31,278 bases of DNA from Pseudomonadota bacterium (GCA_023389425.1 JAEWEK010000068.1:1-31278); one strand, 5' to 3'. Positions 13,975 through 21,534 are shown, counted from the stretch's first letter. Translations and numbers: made by a program. Notes: generated by a model from the sequence alone, not told the origin.

Positions 13975-15205
13975 GGCTGGCCTCCGCCGGCAACTGGTAC
14001 GGCAGGTTGATGGTGGCCGCGACGCCGCTCGGGAAGTTCGAGCTCAGCGCGAACGAGGCCGCGTCGCCGTAGGCCAGGCGCAGGCGCTCGCGCACGTTCG
14101 CCAGGCCGATGCCGCTGCCGCCGGCGTGGCCGGCCAGGCCCATGCCGTCGTCGGCCACGGTCACCGACAAGGTGTCGCCATGCACCCGCGCGAAAATCCA
14201 GATGTTGCCGCCGCCCGGTTTCGGCTCCAGCCCGTGCTTGATCGCGTTCTCGGCCAGGGTCTGGATCATCATCGACGGCATCGGATGGGCGTGCAGGGTC
14301 TGGTCCACCTGCAGCTGGGTCGAGAGGCGCGCGCCCATCCGGATCTGGAGGATGTCGAGGTAGGCGCGGGTCCGCTCCAGCTCCTGCCCCAGGGTCGAGA
14401 TGCCGTCGCCGGCGCGCGGCAGCGAGTGGCGCAGGTACTGGATCAGGTTGCCGAGCATCTGGTCGGCCAGCGGCGGATCGCTGCGCGTGAGCAATTGCGC
14501 ATTGGCCAGCGTGTTGTACAGGAAGTGCGGCTCGACCTGGGCCTGCAGCAGGTTCAGCCGCGCCACCGCCAGCTCCTTGGCGGCGACGGTGTCGCGTACG
14601 CTGTCCTGTTCGCCGCGGCGGGCGGCCGTCACCCGGCGCGCGATGGCGCGCACGATGGCCTCGGCGTTCTCGTAGTTGGTGCCGTGGTCGACCAGGAACC
14701 AGTCGGTCCAGGCCGGACGTTCCGGCTCGCACACCAGGATCGCGCTGCCGGTCTCGCCGTTCGGCGTGACGGTCACCAGCACCTGGTTGCGGGCGCGCCG
14801 CGCCACCCCGCCGTAGGGGTCGATGCGCTTGACCTTGGCGCGCACCTGCAGGCTGTCGCGGGCGCTCTCGACCACCTGGGCGCCGGGCAGCTCGCGGATG
14901 GCGGCATCGACCAGGTCGAACGATTCGCCGGCCTCGAACGGGATCTCGACCTGGCGCCGCTGGCGCGCCGACAGCGCGCCGCCATCGAGCTTGCCGGCCA
15001 CCAGCCGCACGCGCAGCACGTGCGAGCAGGCGATCGACAGCACGGTGAGGGTCACCACGAAGCCTCCAAACACGCCCAGGCCTTCGACCCAGCGGTAACC
15101 GTTCATGCCGGGACGCACCGTTTCGCCGATGGTGATGATGACGAACAGGTAGAGCAGGAACCAGACGAGGACGAGGCGGGAAGTAGTAAAAATGGCAGCA
15201 ATCAT
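13967..15205 (-). CDS. LytS-type membrane histidine kinase with unrecognised middle domain
   Basis: 412 residues with two membrane segments near the N-terminus (about 8-28 and 43-62). A cytoplasmic region of about 100 residues (86-190, from VEIPFEAGESFDLVD to AEAIVRAIARRV) is not a PAS, GAF or HAMP domain that I can recognise. The His_kinase domain has His227 in QAQVEPHFLYNTLANAQLL. The HATPase shows AENAIKHGLEPK, DDGMG and GSGIGLANVRERLRLAYGD. It should phosphorylate the LytTR regulator encoded downstream with an 8-base overlap. The upstream region shows only a weak ribosome-binding site. The kinase class is firm; the sensed signal is unknown. Confidence 0.93.
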   Translation of the reverse strand: MIAAIFTTSRLVLVWFLLYLFVIITIGETVRPGMNGYRWVEGLGVFGGFVVTLTVLSIACSHVLRVRLVAGKLDGGALSARQRRQVEIPFEAGESFDLVDAAIRELPGAQVVESARDSLQVRAKVKRIDPYGGVARRARNQVLVTVTPNGETGSAILVCEPERPAWTDWFLVDHGTNYENAEAIVRAIARRVTAARRGEQDSVRDTVAAKELAVARLNLLQAQVEPHFLYNTLANAQLLTRSDPPLADQMLGNLIQYLRHSLPRAGDGISTLGQELERTRAYLDILQIRMGARLSTQLQVDQTLHAHPMPSMMIQTLAENAIKHGLEPKPGGGNIWIFARVHGDTLSVTVADDGMGLAGHAGGSGIGLANVRERLRLAYGDAASFALSSNFPSGVAATINLPYQLPAEASHA

Positions 15206-15419
15206 GATGGGCTCAACTGTAGTGGGAGTGATTCGAGCTTAGCAAGCCATTTCTGCGCCTTCGCCCCCGATCCGACCAAGTCCCGCCGGCGCCGACGAAC
15301 ACCGTGCCGCGCGGTCCGAAAGCGGCGCCAAAGCCACACCCGGCCACGCCGTTGTCGCCCTTGGCACTGTCAACCGCTACAATGCCGCACAGTTTTTGTC
15401 CAATAAGAAAGGCAACTCG
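15206..15419. other. Divergent intergenic region
   Basis: 214 bases between the kinase start and the beta-barrel gene. TACAAT at 15378-15383 is a plausible -10 for the plus-strand gene, but no -35 at proper spacing was found. No gene or RNA was recognised. Confidence 0.4.
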
Positions 15420-16094
15420 ATGTTTGCGAAGCACAAAGCGCTCGTCCTCGCCGCCGCCCTGCTGGCGGCCGGCGCAGCCCAGGCCCAAGTAGCCGTGACC
15501 GCGGATGCCGGCACCACCGGCCTCGGCGCCCACCTCGTGGTCCCGATGGAAACCTATCTCAACGGCCGGTTCGGCCTCAACGCCTTCGACCACAACATGA
15601 GCAAGCATTCCGGCATGGTCGATTACGACATGAAGGGCAAGCTGCGCACCGTCGACGTGCTGTTCGACTGGTATCTCAAGGACGGCAGCCCGTTCCGCGT
15701 CACCGGCGGCGTCCTGTACAACAACAACCAGTTCCATGCGACCGGCAAGCCCAGCGCCGCCGGCGGCTTCACGCTCAATGGCACCACCTACACGGCGGCC
15801 GACGTCGCCTTGCTGACCGGGACCGTCAAGTTCCGCAAGGCCGCGCCCTACCTCGGCATCGGCTGGGGCAACCCGCTGGCGGGCAGCAGCCGCCTGCAAT
15901 TCAGCGCCGACCTCGGCGCCTTCTACCAGGGCAGTCCCGACGTGCACCTGGTCAGCCTGGGTTGCACGACATCCAACGAAGTGTGCTCGGCACTGGCCCA
16001 TGACGTCGCGGTCGAGGGGCTCCGCGTGAAGTCGGACATGCAGTCGTACAAGTTCTATCCGGTACTGCGCGCGGCCGTGTCGTATCGTTTCTGA
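15420..16094 (+). CDS. Outer-membrane beta-barrel protein
   Basis: 224 residues from ATG 15420, with AAAGG seven bases upstream. A signal peptide (KHKALVLAAALLAAGAAQA, cleavage before QVAV) opens the protein. The rest alternates hydrophobic and polar residues, with strands such as VDVLFDWYLKDGSPFRVTGGVLY and APYLGIGWGN, and ends AAVSYRF with a C-terminal Phe, the recognition signal for outer-membrane insertion. This resembles OmpW/Ail-like small barrels of unknown function in betaproteobacteria. Two Cys (GCTTSNEVCS) probably form a loop disulfide. A hairpin at 16102-16123 follows the stop. Confidence 0.87.
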   Translation: MFAKHKALVLAAALLAAGAAQAQVAVTADAGTTGLGAHLVVPMETYLNGRFGLNAFDHNMSKHSGMVDYDMKGKLRTVDVLFDWYLKDGSPFRVTGGVLYNNNQFHATGKPSAAGGFTLNGTTYTAADVALLTGTVKFRKAAPYLGIGWGNPLAGSSRLQFSADLGAFYQGSPDVHLVSLGCTTSNEVCSALAHDVAVEGLRVKSDMQSYKFYPVLRAAVSYRF

Positions 16095-16101
16095 AGCTTG
16101 C

Positions 16102-16123
16102 GCCGGGCGCTGGCGTGCCCGGC
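16102..16123. terminator. GC-rich hairpin after the beta-barrel gene
   Basis: GCCGGGC and GCCCGGC pair around an 8-base loop, starting 8 bases after the stop codon at 16094. It lacks a T-run but is well placed as a terminator or attenuating hairpin. The next inverted repeat starts two bases later. Confidence 0.5.
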
Positions 16124-16124
16124 T

Positions 16125-16152
16125 ATGATGGTTCTCCAAGGAGGATCATCAT
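16125..16152 (+). promoter_or_regulatory. Hairpin covering the ribosome-binding site and start of the small lipoprotein
   Basis: ATGATGGTTCTCC (16125-16137) pairs with GGAGGATCATCAT (16140-16152). All 13 positions pair in RNA if two G-U pairs are allowed. The right arm contains the ribosome-binding site (AAGGAGG, 16138-16144) and the first two bases of the ATG at 16151. In a transcript that enters from upstream, initiation could be masked. A -10-like TATGAT (16124-16129) overlaps the left arm, and a transcript starting from it would lack the hairpin. Confidence 0.5.
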
Positions 16153-16282
16153 GCGCCGATCGCTGGCTCGCCTGGCTGTGCTCTGCCTTACCGTTTCGCT
16201 GATGGCGGCTTGCCACGAGAAGCCTCCGAAGCCGCGCGTCCCTTCCGCGCAAGCGGGAAATATTATTTCAAAATTGCCGTAA
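16151..16282 (+). CDS. 43-residue lipoprotein
   Basis: A short reading frame from ATG 16151 with a very strong ribosome-binding site (AAGGAGG, 6 bases upstream). It begins MRRSLARLAVLCLTVSLMAA and then Cys21, so SLMAAC is a lipobox for signal peptidase II. After lipidation only about 23 residues remain, rich in Lys and Pro (HEKPPKPRVPSAQA). The last codons, GNIISKLP, are supplied by the AT-rich palindrome that precedes the CDF gene, so the natural end may have been altered. No named family is recognised. It is 17 bases upstream of the CDF exporter on the same strand. A leader-type or regulatory role is possible but unproven. Confidence 0.65.
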   Translation: MRRSLARLAVLCLTVSLMAACHEKPPKPRVPSAQAGNIISKLP

Positions 16283-16299
16283 TTTTGGAATAATATTTC
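16257..16299. promoter_or_regulatory. Large AT-rich palindrome abutting the CDF start codon
   Basis: Two 19-base arms match at 18 of 19 positions around the loop GCCGT; the left arm is GAAATATTATTTCAAAATT. The right arm ends exactly one base before the ATG at 16300. Within it, GAAATATTATTTC (16257-16269) is itself a palindrome and CAAAATT/AATTTTG forms the inner stem. The AT-richness stands out in this GC-rich region. It could be a regulator's operator, with AATAAT/TAATAT also serving as a -10 for a leaderless CDF mRNA, or an RNA hairpin. Confidence 0.7.
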
Positions 16300-17271
16300 A
16301 TGCCCAATGAGAGCGACGCAGCGCCCGAGATCAAGGAAAGCGCGCGCAAGGTCATCTTCGCGGCGATCGTCGCCAACCTCGGCATCGCGGTGGCCAAATT
16401 CGCCGTCGCCCTGATCACCGGCAGTGCCGCCATGATGGCCGAAGGCATCCACTCGGCGGTCGACACCGGCAACGAACTCCTGCTGCTGGTCGGCGAGAAG
16501 ATGAGCAACCTGCCGCCGTCGGCCCGCCATCCCTTTGGCTACGGCAAGGCCATCTACTTCTGGGCGCTGCTGGTGGCGCTGTCCATCTTCACCCTCGGCG
16601 GCGGCCTGTCCATCTACCACGGGGTGCAGGCACTACGCCGGCCCGAACCGATCGAGTCTCCGTACTGGAATTACCTCGTCCTGGCAATCGCCGCCGCCTT
16701 CGAAGGCTATAGCTGGAACGTGTCGCGCAAGGAGCTCAACCAGCGCCGCAAGCCCGGTTCGAGCTTGTGGCAAACGGTCCACGCCAGCAAGGACGCGTCC
16801 GTGTTCACTGTGTTCATCGAGGACAGCACCGCGCTGCTGGGCGTTGCCATCGCCGCGCTCGGCATCGGCCTCGGGCAATTGTTCAACAACCCCTACTTCG
16901 ATCCGGCCGCCTCGGTCGGGGTCGGCCTGCTGCTGGTCGGCGCCGCGGTGACGCTGGCGCGCGAGACCGGCGCCCTGCTGGTCGGCGAGGGCATCGGCCG
17001 CGAGCAGACCGGCAAGCTGCACGACATCTTCGCTGCCGACCCCAGCATCATGAACGTCGGCCGCCTGCTCACCATGCAGCTGGGCCCGGACGAGGTGCTG
17101 CTGACCGCCGCCGTGCAGTTCAAGCGCGGCATGCGCGTGGACGAAGTGGAACAGGCCATCGGCCGCCTCGAAGCCAAGGTGCGCGAAGCCAATCCGGCCA
17201 TCCAGCACATCTACTTCAAGTCGGCCGGGCTGGCCGAGGGCGAGGTGTCGAAGGCCGATCCCCCGTGCTAG
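16300..17271 (+). CDS. Cation diffusion facilitator family transporter
   Basis: 323 residues. Six membrane segments are expected; the first carries VIFAAIVANLGIAVAKFAVA and the second has the metal-site phrase AEGIHSAVDTGNE. The fifth segment region holds VFIEDSTALLGVAIAALG, whose acidic pair corresponds to the second half of the transport site. The cytoplasmic C-terminal domain (about 215-310) is the usual CDF dimerisation fold. Such proteins exchange Zn, Fe, Co, Ni or Mn for protons and lower cytosolic metal. No ribosome-binding site precedes ATG 16300; the palindrome ends one base before it. It opens a run of metal-handling genes, with the next gene 9 bases after its stop. Confidence 0.93.
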   Translation: MPNESDAAPEIKESARKVIFAAIVANLGIAVAKFAVALITGSAAMMAEGIHSAVDTGNELLLLVGEKMSNLPPSARHPFGYGKAIYFWALLVALSIFTLGGGLSIYHGVQALRRPEPIESPYWNYLVLAIAAAFEGYSWNVSRKELNQRRKPGSSLWQTVHASKDASVFTVFIEDSTALLGVAIAALGIGLGQLFNNPYFDPAASVGVGLLLVGAAVTLARETGALLVGEGIGREQTGKLHDIFAADPSIMNVGRLLTMQLGPDEVLLTAAVQFKRGMRVDEVEQAIGRLEAKVREANPAIQHIYFKSAGLAEGEVSKADPPC

Positions 17272-17281
17272 AATTGCCCTG
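17269..17281 (+). promoter_or_regulatory. Possible extended -10 promoter giving a leaderless mRNA
   Basis: TGC followed by TAGAAT (17269-17274) resembles an extended -10, and a start site 7 bases further would coincide with the GTG at 17281. The -35 region is poor. No ribosome-binding site precedes this GTG, so leaderless translation or coupling to the CDF gene is needed. Confidence 0.3.
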
Positions 17282-17661
17282 TGAAATCGTTCCTGCGCAT
17301 CCTGACGGTCTGGCTGGTGCTGCTGGCGCTGCCCTTCGCGGGTGCCGCGTCGGCGGCCGCCGCCTGCTGCCCGCCCGGCGCGGCGCAGCCGGTGCAGCCG
17401 ATGCAGCAGGCGCACACCGGCATGCATCATCATGAGGGCTGCGCCGGCCATCACGGCAAACAGGTTCACGGCAGCAAACACGATGGCAAATGCGCAAACT
17501 GCGCCGCCTGCTGCACGGCCGCGATGCTGGCCCCGCTCGCCATCACGCCGCCGCCGCTGATGCCGCCGGCCGCCCGCCACGCCTTCGTCTTCGACGCCGG
17601 CCACATGCCCACGGTCGACCTCGACCATCCTGAACGACCTCCCCGGTTCGCGCGCGCCTGA
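17281..17661 (+). CDS. Cys/His/Met-rich secreted protein, CopL-like
   Basis: 126 residues from GTG 17281, opening a signal peptide (KSFLRILTVWLVLLALPFAGAASA). The mature protein has ACCPPG, then a metal-ligand-rich stretch HTGMHHHEGCAGHHGKQVHG and CANCAACC near the middle. This composition fits a periplasmic copper-binding protein of the CopL/DUF2946 kind, which in copper clusters often precedes an outer-membrane factor and a multicopper oxidase, exactly as here. The C-terminal part is Pro-rich. It lies 9 bases after the CDF gene and 54 bases before the TolC-like gene. Binding of copper is inferred from composition and neighbours. Confidence 0.8.
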   Translation: MKSFLRILTVWLVLLALPFAGAASAAAACCPPGAAQPVQPMQQAHTGMHHHEGCAGHHGKQVHGSKHDGKCANCAACCTAAMLAPLAITPPPLMPPAARHAFVFDAGHMPTVDLDHPERPPRFARA

Positions 17662-17715
17662 CCACGTACCGGCCCTCGCCACGGCCGGCCCGCCCGCATT
17701 TGAACCGAGAAACAC

Positions 17716-19086
17716 ATGACATTTGATTCCCTCGCATCGCGCACGCTGTGCGCCGCGCTGGCTGCCGCGCTCGCCGGCTGCGCCACTATCGCGCCCGACC
17801 GCGGCTTCGGCGACGTCGCCCGCCAGGCGCAGGAGCGCAGCGGCGCCACGCCCCGCCTCGCCCAGACCGACGACGCCAGGCGCGAGATCGCCGCTGCCAT
17901 CGCCAAACTGCTGAGGCAGCCGCTGTCGGTCGACGACGCCGTGCGCATCGCCGTCGTCAACCATCCCGGCCTGCAAGCGAGCTACTGGGAGGTCGGCATC
18001 GCCCAGGCCGATCTCGTGCAGGCCAGCCGCCTGCCCAATCCGGCGCTCGACTTCAAGCGCGTCAATGCCGCCGGCGCCATCGGCATCGAACGCACTTTCA
18101 CCGTCGGCCTGGTCGGCGCATTGACGACCCCGCTGGCGGCACACCTCGAGAGCCGCCGCTTCCAGCAAGCGAAACTGGCCGTCGGCGCCGCGATCGAACG
18201 CCACATCGCCGCGACCCGCCGCGCCTGGTATGAAGCGGTCGCCGCCGAACAGGGCGTCGAATACGCCAGCCAGGTCGAGCAAGCGGCCGGCGCCGCCGCC
18301 GAACTGTCCGCCCGCATGGTCGATGCCGGCAACGCGAGCAAGCTCGACATGTCGCGCGAACAGGCCTTCCACGCCGATGCCGGCGCCGCCCTCGCCCGCG
18401 CCGAACGCGACGCCCGCGCTTGCCGCGAAAAGCTGGCGCGCCTGCTCGGCCTGTCCTCCAGCCAGTTCCAGCTGCCCGGCCACCTGCCCGAGCTGCCGTC
18501 CACGATCGCCGCGCTGGCCGACGTCGAAGGGATGGCCCTGGCCCAGCGCCTCGACGTGCAGGCCGCCAAGGCGGACGCCGAGGCCACCGCCGCCAACCTC
18601 GGCCTGACCCGCGCCACCCGCTTCGTCAATGTGTTCGACCTCGGCTACGTGCGCAACACCGGCGCTGGCGAGCCGAGCGGCCGCGGCTACGACATCACGC
18701 TGGAAGTTCCGCTGTTCGATTGGGGCGGCGCCAAGGTCGCGCGGTCCGAGGCGGTGTACATGCAGTCACTGAATCGCCTCGCCCAGGCCGCCGTCGATGC
18801 CCGCAGCGAAGCCCGCGAAGCCTATGCCGACTACCAGGCATCCTATGTGCTGGCGCGGCGCTACCGCGACGAGGTGATCCCGCTGCGCAAGAAGATCTCG
18901 CAGGAAGTCCTGCTGCGCTACAACGGGATGCTCGCCTCCACCTTCGAGCTGCTGGCCGACGCCCGCGAACAGGCCAACGCCGTCAACGCCACCATCGACG
19001 CCCAGAAGGAATTCTGGATCGCCCACGCCACGCTCGAAGCAGCGCTCGGCACGCGGGTCGCCATCAATAAAGGAAGCGCACAATGA
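17716..19086 (+). CDS. TolC-family outer-membrane lipoprotein
   Basis: 456 residues. The N-terminus has a signal sequence and lipobox ALAGC, so the protein is lipid-anchored. The outer-membrane efflux protein fold follows: two repeats of coiled-coil hairpins and strands, with LSVDDAVRIAVVNHPGLQASYWEVGIAQ marking the first and DITLEVPLFDWGGAK the second. Long Ala/Glu/Arg helices dominate. Family members form trimeric channels for efflux systems. Here no membrane-fusion protein or RND pump adjoins it, but it is coupled (ATGA overlap) with a copper oxidase, so it is probably part of a copper-tolerance operon. The length is normal. Confidence 0.92.
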   Translation: MTFDSLASRTLCAALAAALAGCATIAPDRGFGDVARQAQERSGATPRLAQTDDARREIAAAIAKLLRQPLSVDDAVRIAVVNHPGLQASYWEVGIAQADLVQASRLPNPALDFKRVNAAGAIGIERTFTVGLVGALTTPLAAHLESRRFQQAKLAVGAAIERHIAATRRAWYEAVAAEQGVEYASQVEQAAGAAAELSARMVDAGNASKLDMSREQAFHADAGAALARAERDARACREKLARLLGLSSSQFQLPGHLPELPSTIAALADVEGMALAQRLDVQAAKADAEATAANLGLTRATRFVNVFDLGYVRNTGAGEPSGRGYDITLEVPLFDWGGAKVARSEAVYMQSLNRLAQAAVDARSEAREAYADYQASYVLARRYRDEVIPLRKKISQEVLLRYNGMLASTFELLADAREQANAVNATIDAQKEFWIAHATLEAALGTRVAINKGSAQ

Positions 19087-20441
19087 CATCGCGCAGATCG
19101 TTCCTGACCGGCGCCGCTATCGTTGGCGCCTCCGCCGTCAGCAAGGTGGGCGCGGCATCGCTGCCGGAAGCGCCCATGCAGTCGTCCGCCGCCACCGTGC
19201 TGCCGGCGCCGCCGTCCACCGGACGCCCGTTCAACCCGGTCGTCACCCTCAACGGCTGGAGCCTGCCCTGGCGCATGAAGGATGGCGTAAAGGAATTCCA
19301 CCTCGTCGCCGAGCCGGTCAAGCGAGAACTGGCGCCCGGCATGACGGCGAACCTGTGGGGCTACAACGGCCAGAGTCCGGGGCCGACCATCGAGGTGGTC
19401 GAAGGCGACCGCGTGCGCATCTTCGTCACCAACAAGCTGCCGGAACAGACCAGCATGCACTGGCACGGCCAGATCCTGCCTTCCGGCATGGATGGCGTGA
19501 CGGGCCTGTCGCAGCCGGGCATCCCGCCGGGCAAGACCTTTGTCTACGAATTCATTGCCAGGCACGCCGGCACCTTCATGTACCACCCGCATGCGGACGA
19601 GATGAACCAGATGGCGATGGGCATGATGGGCTTCTGGGTGACGCATCCCAAAGACCCGCGCCAGCACGCCGTCGACCGCGACTTCGTGCTGTTGCTGAAT
19701 GCCTACGACATCGATCCCGGCAGCTACACGCCGCGCACCAACACGATGCTCGACTTCAACCTGTGGACCTTCAACAGCCGCGTCTATCCGGGCATCGATC
19801 CGCTGGTCGTGCGCAAGGACGAACGGGTGCGCATCCGCGTTGGCAACCTGACGATGACCAACCACCCGATCCACATCCACGGCCACCGCTTCGAGGTCAC
19901 CGGCACCGACGGCGGCTGGGTTCCGCCCAGCGCGCGCTGGCCGGAGGTGACGACCGACGTCGCCGTCGGCCAGATGCGCGCGATCGAATTCATCGCCGAC
20001 AATCCGGGCGACTGGGCCTTCCACTGCCACAAGTCGCACCACACGATGAATGCGATGGGTCACCAGGTGCCGAACCTGATCGGCGTCGACCACAGCGGCG
20101 TCGCCGAGAAGATCAACGACCTGATCCCCGGCTACATGGTCATGGGCGACAAGGGCGGCTCGATGGGCGGCATGAAGATGGCGCTGCCCGAGAATACCCT
20201 GCCGATGATGGCGGGCCGCGGTCCGTTCGGCAACGTCGAAATGGGCGGCATGTTCACGGTCATGAAGGTGCGCGCGGGCCTGGCGCGCGGCGACTACCAG
20301 GATCCGGGCTGGTACCGGAATCCGCCGGGCACCCAGGCGCGCGAGTGGACGGGTGAGCTTCCTTCCGTCATGCAGGCGCCGGCCGCCCCTGGCGACGCCG
20401 CGCTCACGGTACGCAAGCCCGGCGGCCACGGCGGGCACTGA
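19083..20441 (+). CDS. Tat-exported multicopper oxidase
   Basis: 452 residues starting inside the TolC-family stop (ATGA). A twin-arginine signal (TSRRSFLTGAAIVGASAV) sends the folded enzyme to the periplasm. Copper ligands are clear: HWHG (126-129), HPH (168-170), HPIHIHGH (261-268) and HCHKSHHTMNAM (314-325), the last giving the type 1 Cys315, His320 and Met325 and type 3 His. The protein has two cupredoxin domains plus a Met/Gly-rich C-terminal region (GGSMGGMKMALPEN, and GGHGGH at the end) suited to copper binding. It probably oxidises cuprous ions or phenolics in copper defence. It is the last gene of the run and converges on the LysR gene with 6 bases between. Confidence 0.95.
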   Translation: MTSRRSFLTGAAIVGASAVSKVGAASLPEAPMQSSAATVLPAPPSTGRPFNPVVTLNGWSLPWRMKDGVKEFHLVAEPVKRELAPGMTANLWGYNGQSPGPTIEVVEGDRVRIFVTNKLPEQTSMHWHGQILPSGMDGVTGLSQPGIPPGKTFVYEFIARHAGTFMYHPHADEMNQMAMGMMGFWVTHPKDPRQHAVDRDFVLLLNAYDIDPGSYTPRTNTMLDFNLWTFNSRVYPGIDPLVVRKDERVRIRVGNLTMTNHPIHIHGHRFEVTGTDGGWVPPSARWPEVTTDVAVGQMRAIEFIADNPGDWAFHCHKSHHTMNAMGHQVPNLIGVDHSGVAEKINDLIPGYMVMGDKGGSMGGMKMALPENTLPMMAGRGPFGNVEMGGMFTVMKVRAGLARGDYQDPGWYRNPPGTQAREWTGELPSVMQAPAAPGDAALTVRKPGGHGGH

Positions 20442-20447
20442 AGCGCT

Positions 20448-21341
20448 TTACGAGAGGTCGGGCAGATGGGCGCTTAACTGCTCGGCGAACTTCTCGGCGG
20501 CGATGGACAGCGTGCGTCCCTTGAGCTGGCCCAGCACGACTTTCAGGGGATCGAGATCCTGCGCGCTGACGGGAACGGCACGCAGGCGCTCGTCAGCGCG
20601 CGGCACGCCGCTGAACGGCAGGAAGGTCACGGCGTCTTCACGAAGAACAAAGTTGCGCAGGAATTCGAGCGACCCGGATTCCACCGCGATCCGCGCGTCG
20701 AGGCGGTGCCGGTAGATCGCTTCGTCCAGGTGCGTGCGGATCGCGAGCGCCTGGCCGGGCATGGCCACCGGATGCCTGAAGCAGTCGCGCAGGCGCACCG
20801 TGTCCAGCCGGGCCAGCGGATGCGACTTGCCGACGACGGCGCACACCGGCTGCTTCTTGACCAGCAACTCCAGCATCTCGGCCGACGGCGGCGGATCGAT
20901 CAGCAGCGCAAGGTCGGCATCGTAATTGACCAGTGCGCCGATGCCCAGATAGTTGTCGCGGACTTCCACCGCGAATGAGACGTGCGGAAATTGCGCGCGG
21001 TAGGCCGCGATTTCTTCCGGCAGCACGCTGTCGATGAAAGCCTGGGCGCATGCCACGGTGACATGACCGCGACGCAGGCCGGCCAGGTCCGACAGCTGCG
21101 TGCGCAGCCGTTCGAAGCCGGCACCCTGGTCATGGATGTGGCGCAGCAGCAGCTCCCCGGCCGCATTCAGGCGCATCCCCTGCGGCATGCGTTCGAAGAT
21201 GGGCGTCCCCAGCTCTTCCTCGAAATCCTGGATCTTGCGTGTCAGCGCGGACGGCGTAATGTGGAGATGGTCGGCCGTCTTGCGGATGGAACCGCGCCGC
21301 GCGACCTCGGCGATGAAGCGGTAGATTTGCAGGTGTCTCAT
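20448..21341 (-). CDS. LysR family transcriptional regulator
   Basis: 297 residues from ATG 21341, with GGGAG seven bases upstream. The winged HTH (about 1-62) reads HLQIYRFIAEVARRGSIRKTADHLHITPSALTRKIQDFEEEL. The effector-binding domain follows (RGHVTVACAQAFIDSVLPEEIAAY to the end). It is transcribed away from an MFS transporter at 21535, and the shared upstream region has a typical LysR box, so it very likely controls that transporter. The effector cannot be read from sequence. It converges on the oxidase gene, which is probably not its target. Confidence 0.95.
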   Translation of the reverse strand: MRHLQIYRFIAEVARRGSIRKTADHLHITPSALTRKIQDFEEELGTPIFERMPQGMRLNAAGELLLRHIHDQGAGFERLRTQLSDLAGLRRGHVTVACAQAFIDSVLPEEIAAYRAQFPHVSFAVEVRDNYLGIGALVNYDADLALLIDPPPSAEMLELLVKKQPVCAVVGKSHPLARLDTVRLRDCFRHPVAMPGQALAIRTHLDEAIYRHRLDARIAVESGSLEFLRNFVLREDAVTFLPFSGVPRADERLRAVPVSAQDLDPLKVVLGQLKGRTLSIAAEKFAEQLSAHLPDLS

Positions 21342-21430
21342 CCCGGCTCCCGTTGCGATTTTCGGAGCACTCTAACAGATATTTCATCCGTCCCCGCAAC
21401 ATCGCCCTTCCTTCTCCCTGCAATCGTCCC

Positions 21431-21459
21431 AACGGTCACCGTTGCGTTTGGCGCAACGG
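21431..21459. promoter_or_regulatory. LysR-type operator between the LysR gene and MFS gene
   Basis: CCGTTGCG, spacer TTTGG, CGCAACGG is a perfect 8-bp inverted repeat (21439-21459) and contains a T-N11-A core. AACGGT-C-ACCGTT (21431-21443) overlaps it and adds another half-site. The repeat is centred about 65 bases before the predicted MFS start site near 21514, the usual recognition position of LysR activators. Confidence 0.8.
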
Positions 21460-21478
21460 GCCAGTGAAATATGAGCAC

Positions 21479-21507
21479 TGGACCGCATCACGCGCGTCTC
21501 CTATATT
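21479..21507 (+). promoter_or_regulatory. Promoter of the MFS gene
   Basis: TGGACC (-35, 4 of 6 matches), 17-base spacer, TATATT (-10). The weak -35 suits an activator-dependent promoter. The predicted start is near 21514, 21 bases before the ATG. Confidence 0.5.
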
Positions 21508-21534
21508 CGGAACCCTGCACCCCGGAGATTACCT

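Noticed and set aside
16633..18483. 616-codon minus-strand frame opposite the CDF and TolC-like genes
   Set aside because: It spans three clear plus-strand genes and shows Ala/Gly/Arg/His-rich shadow composition with no motif.
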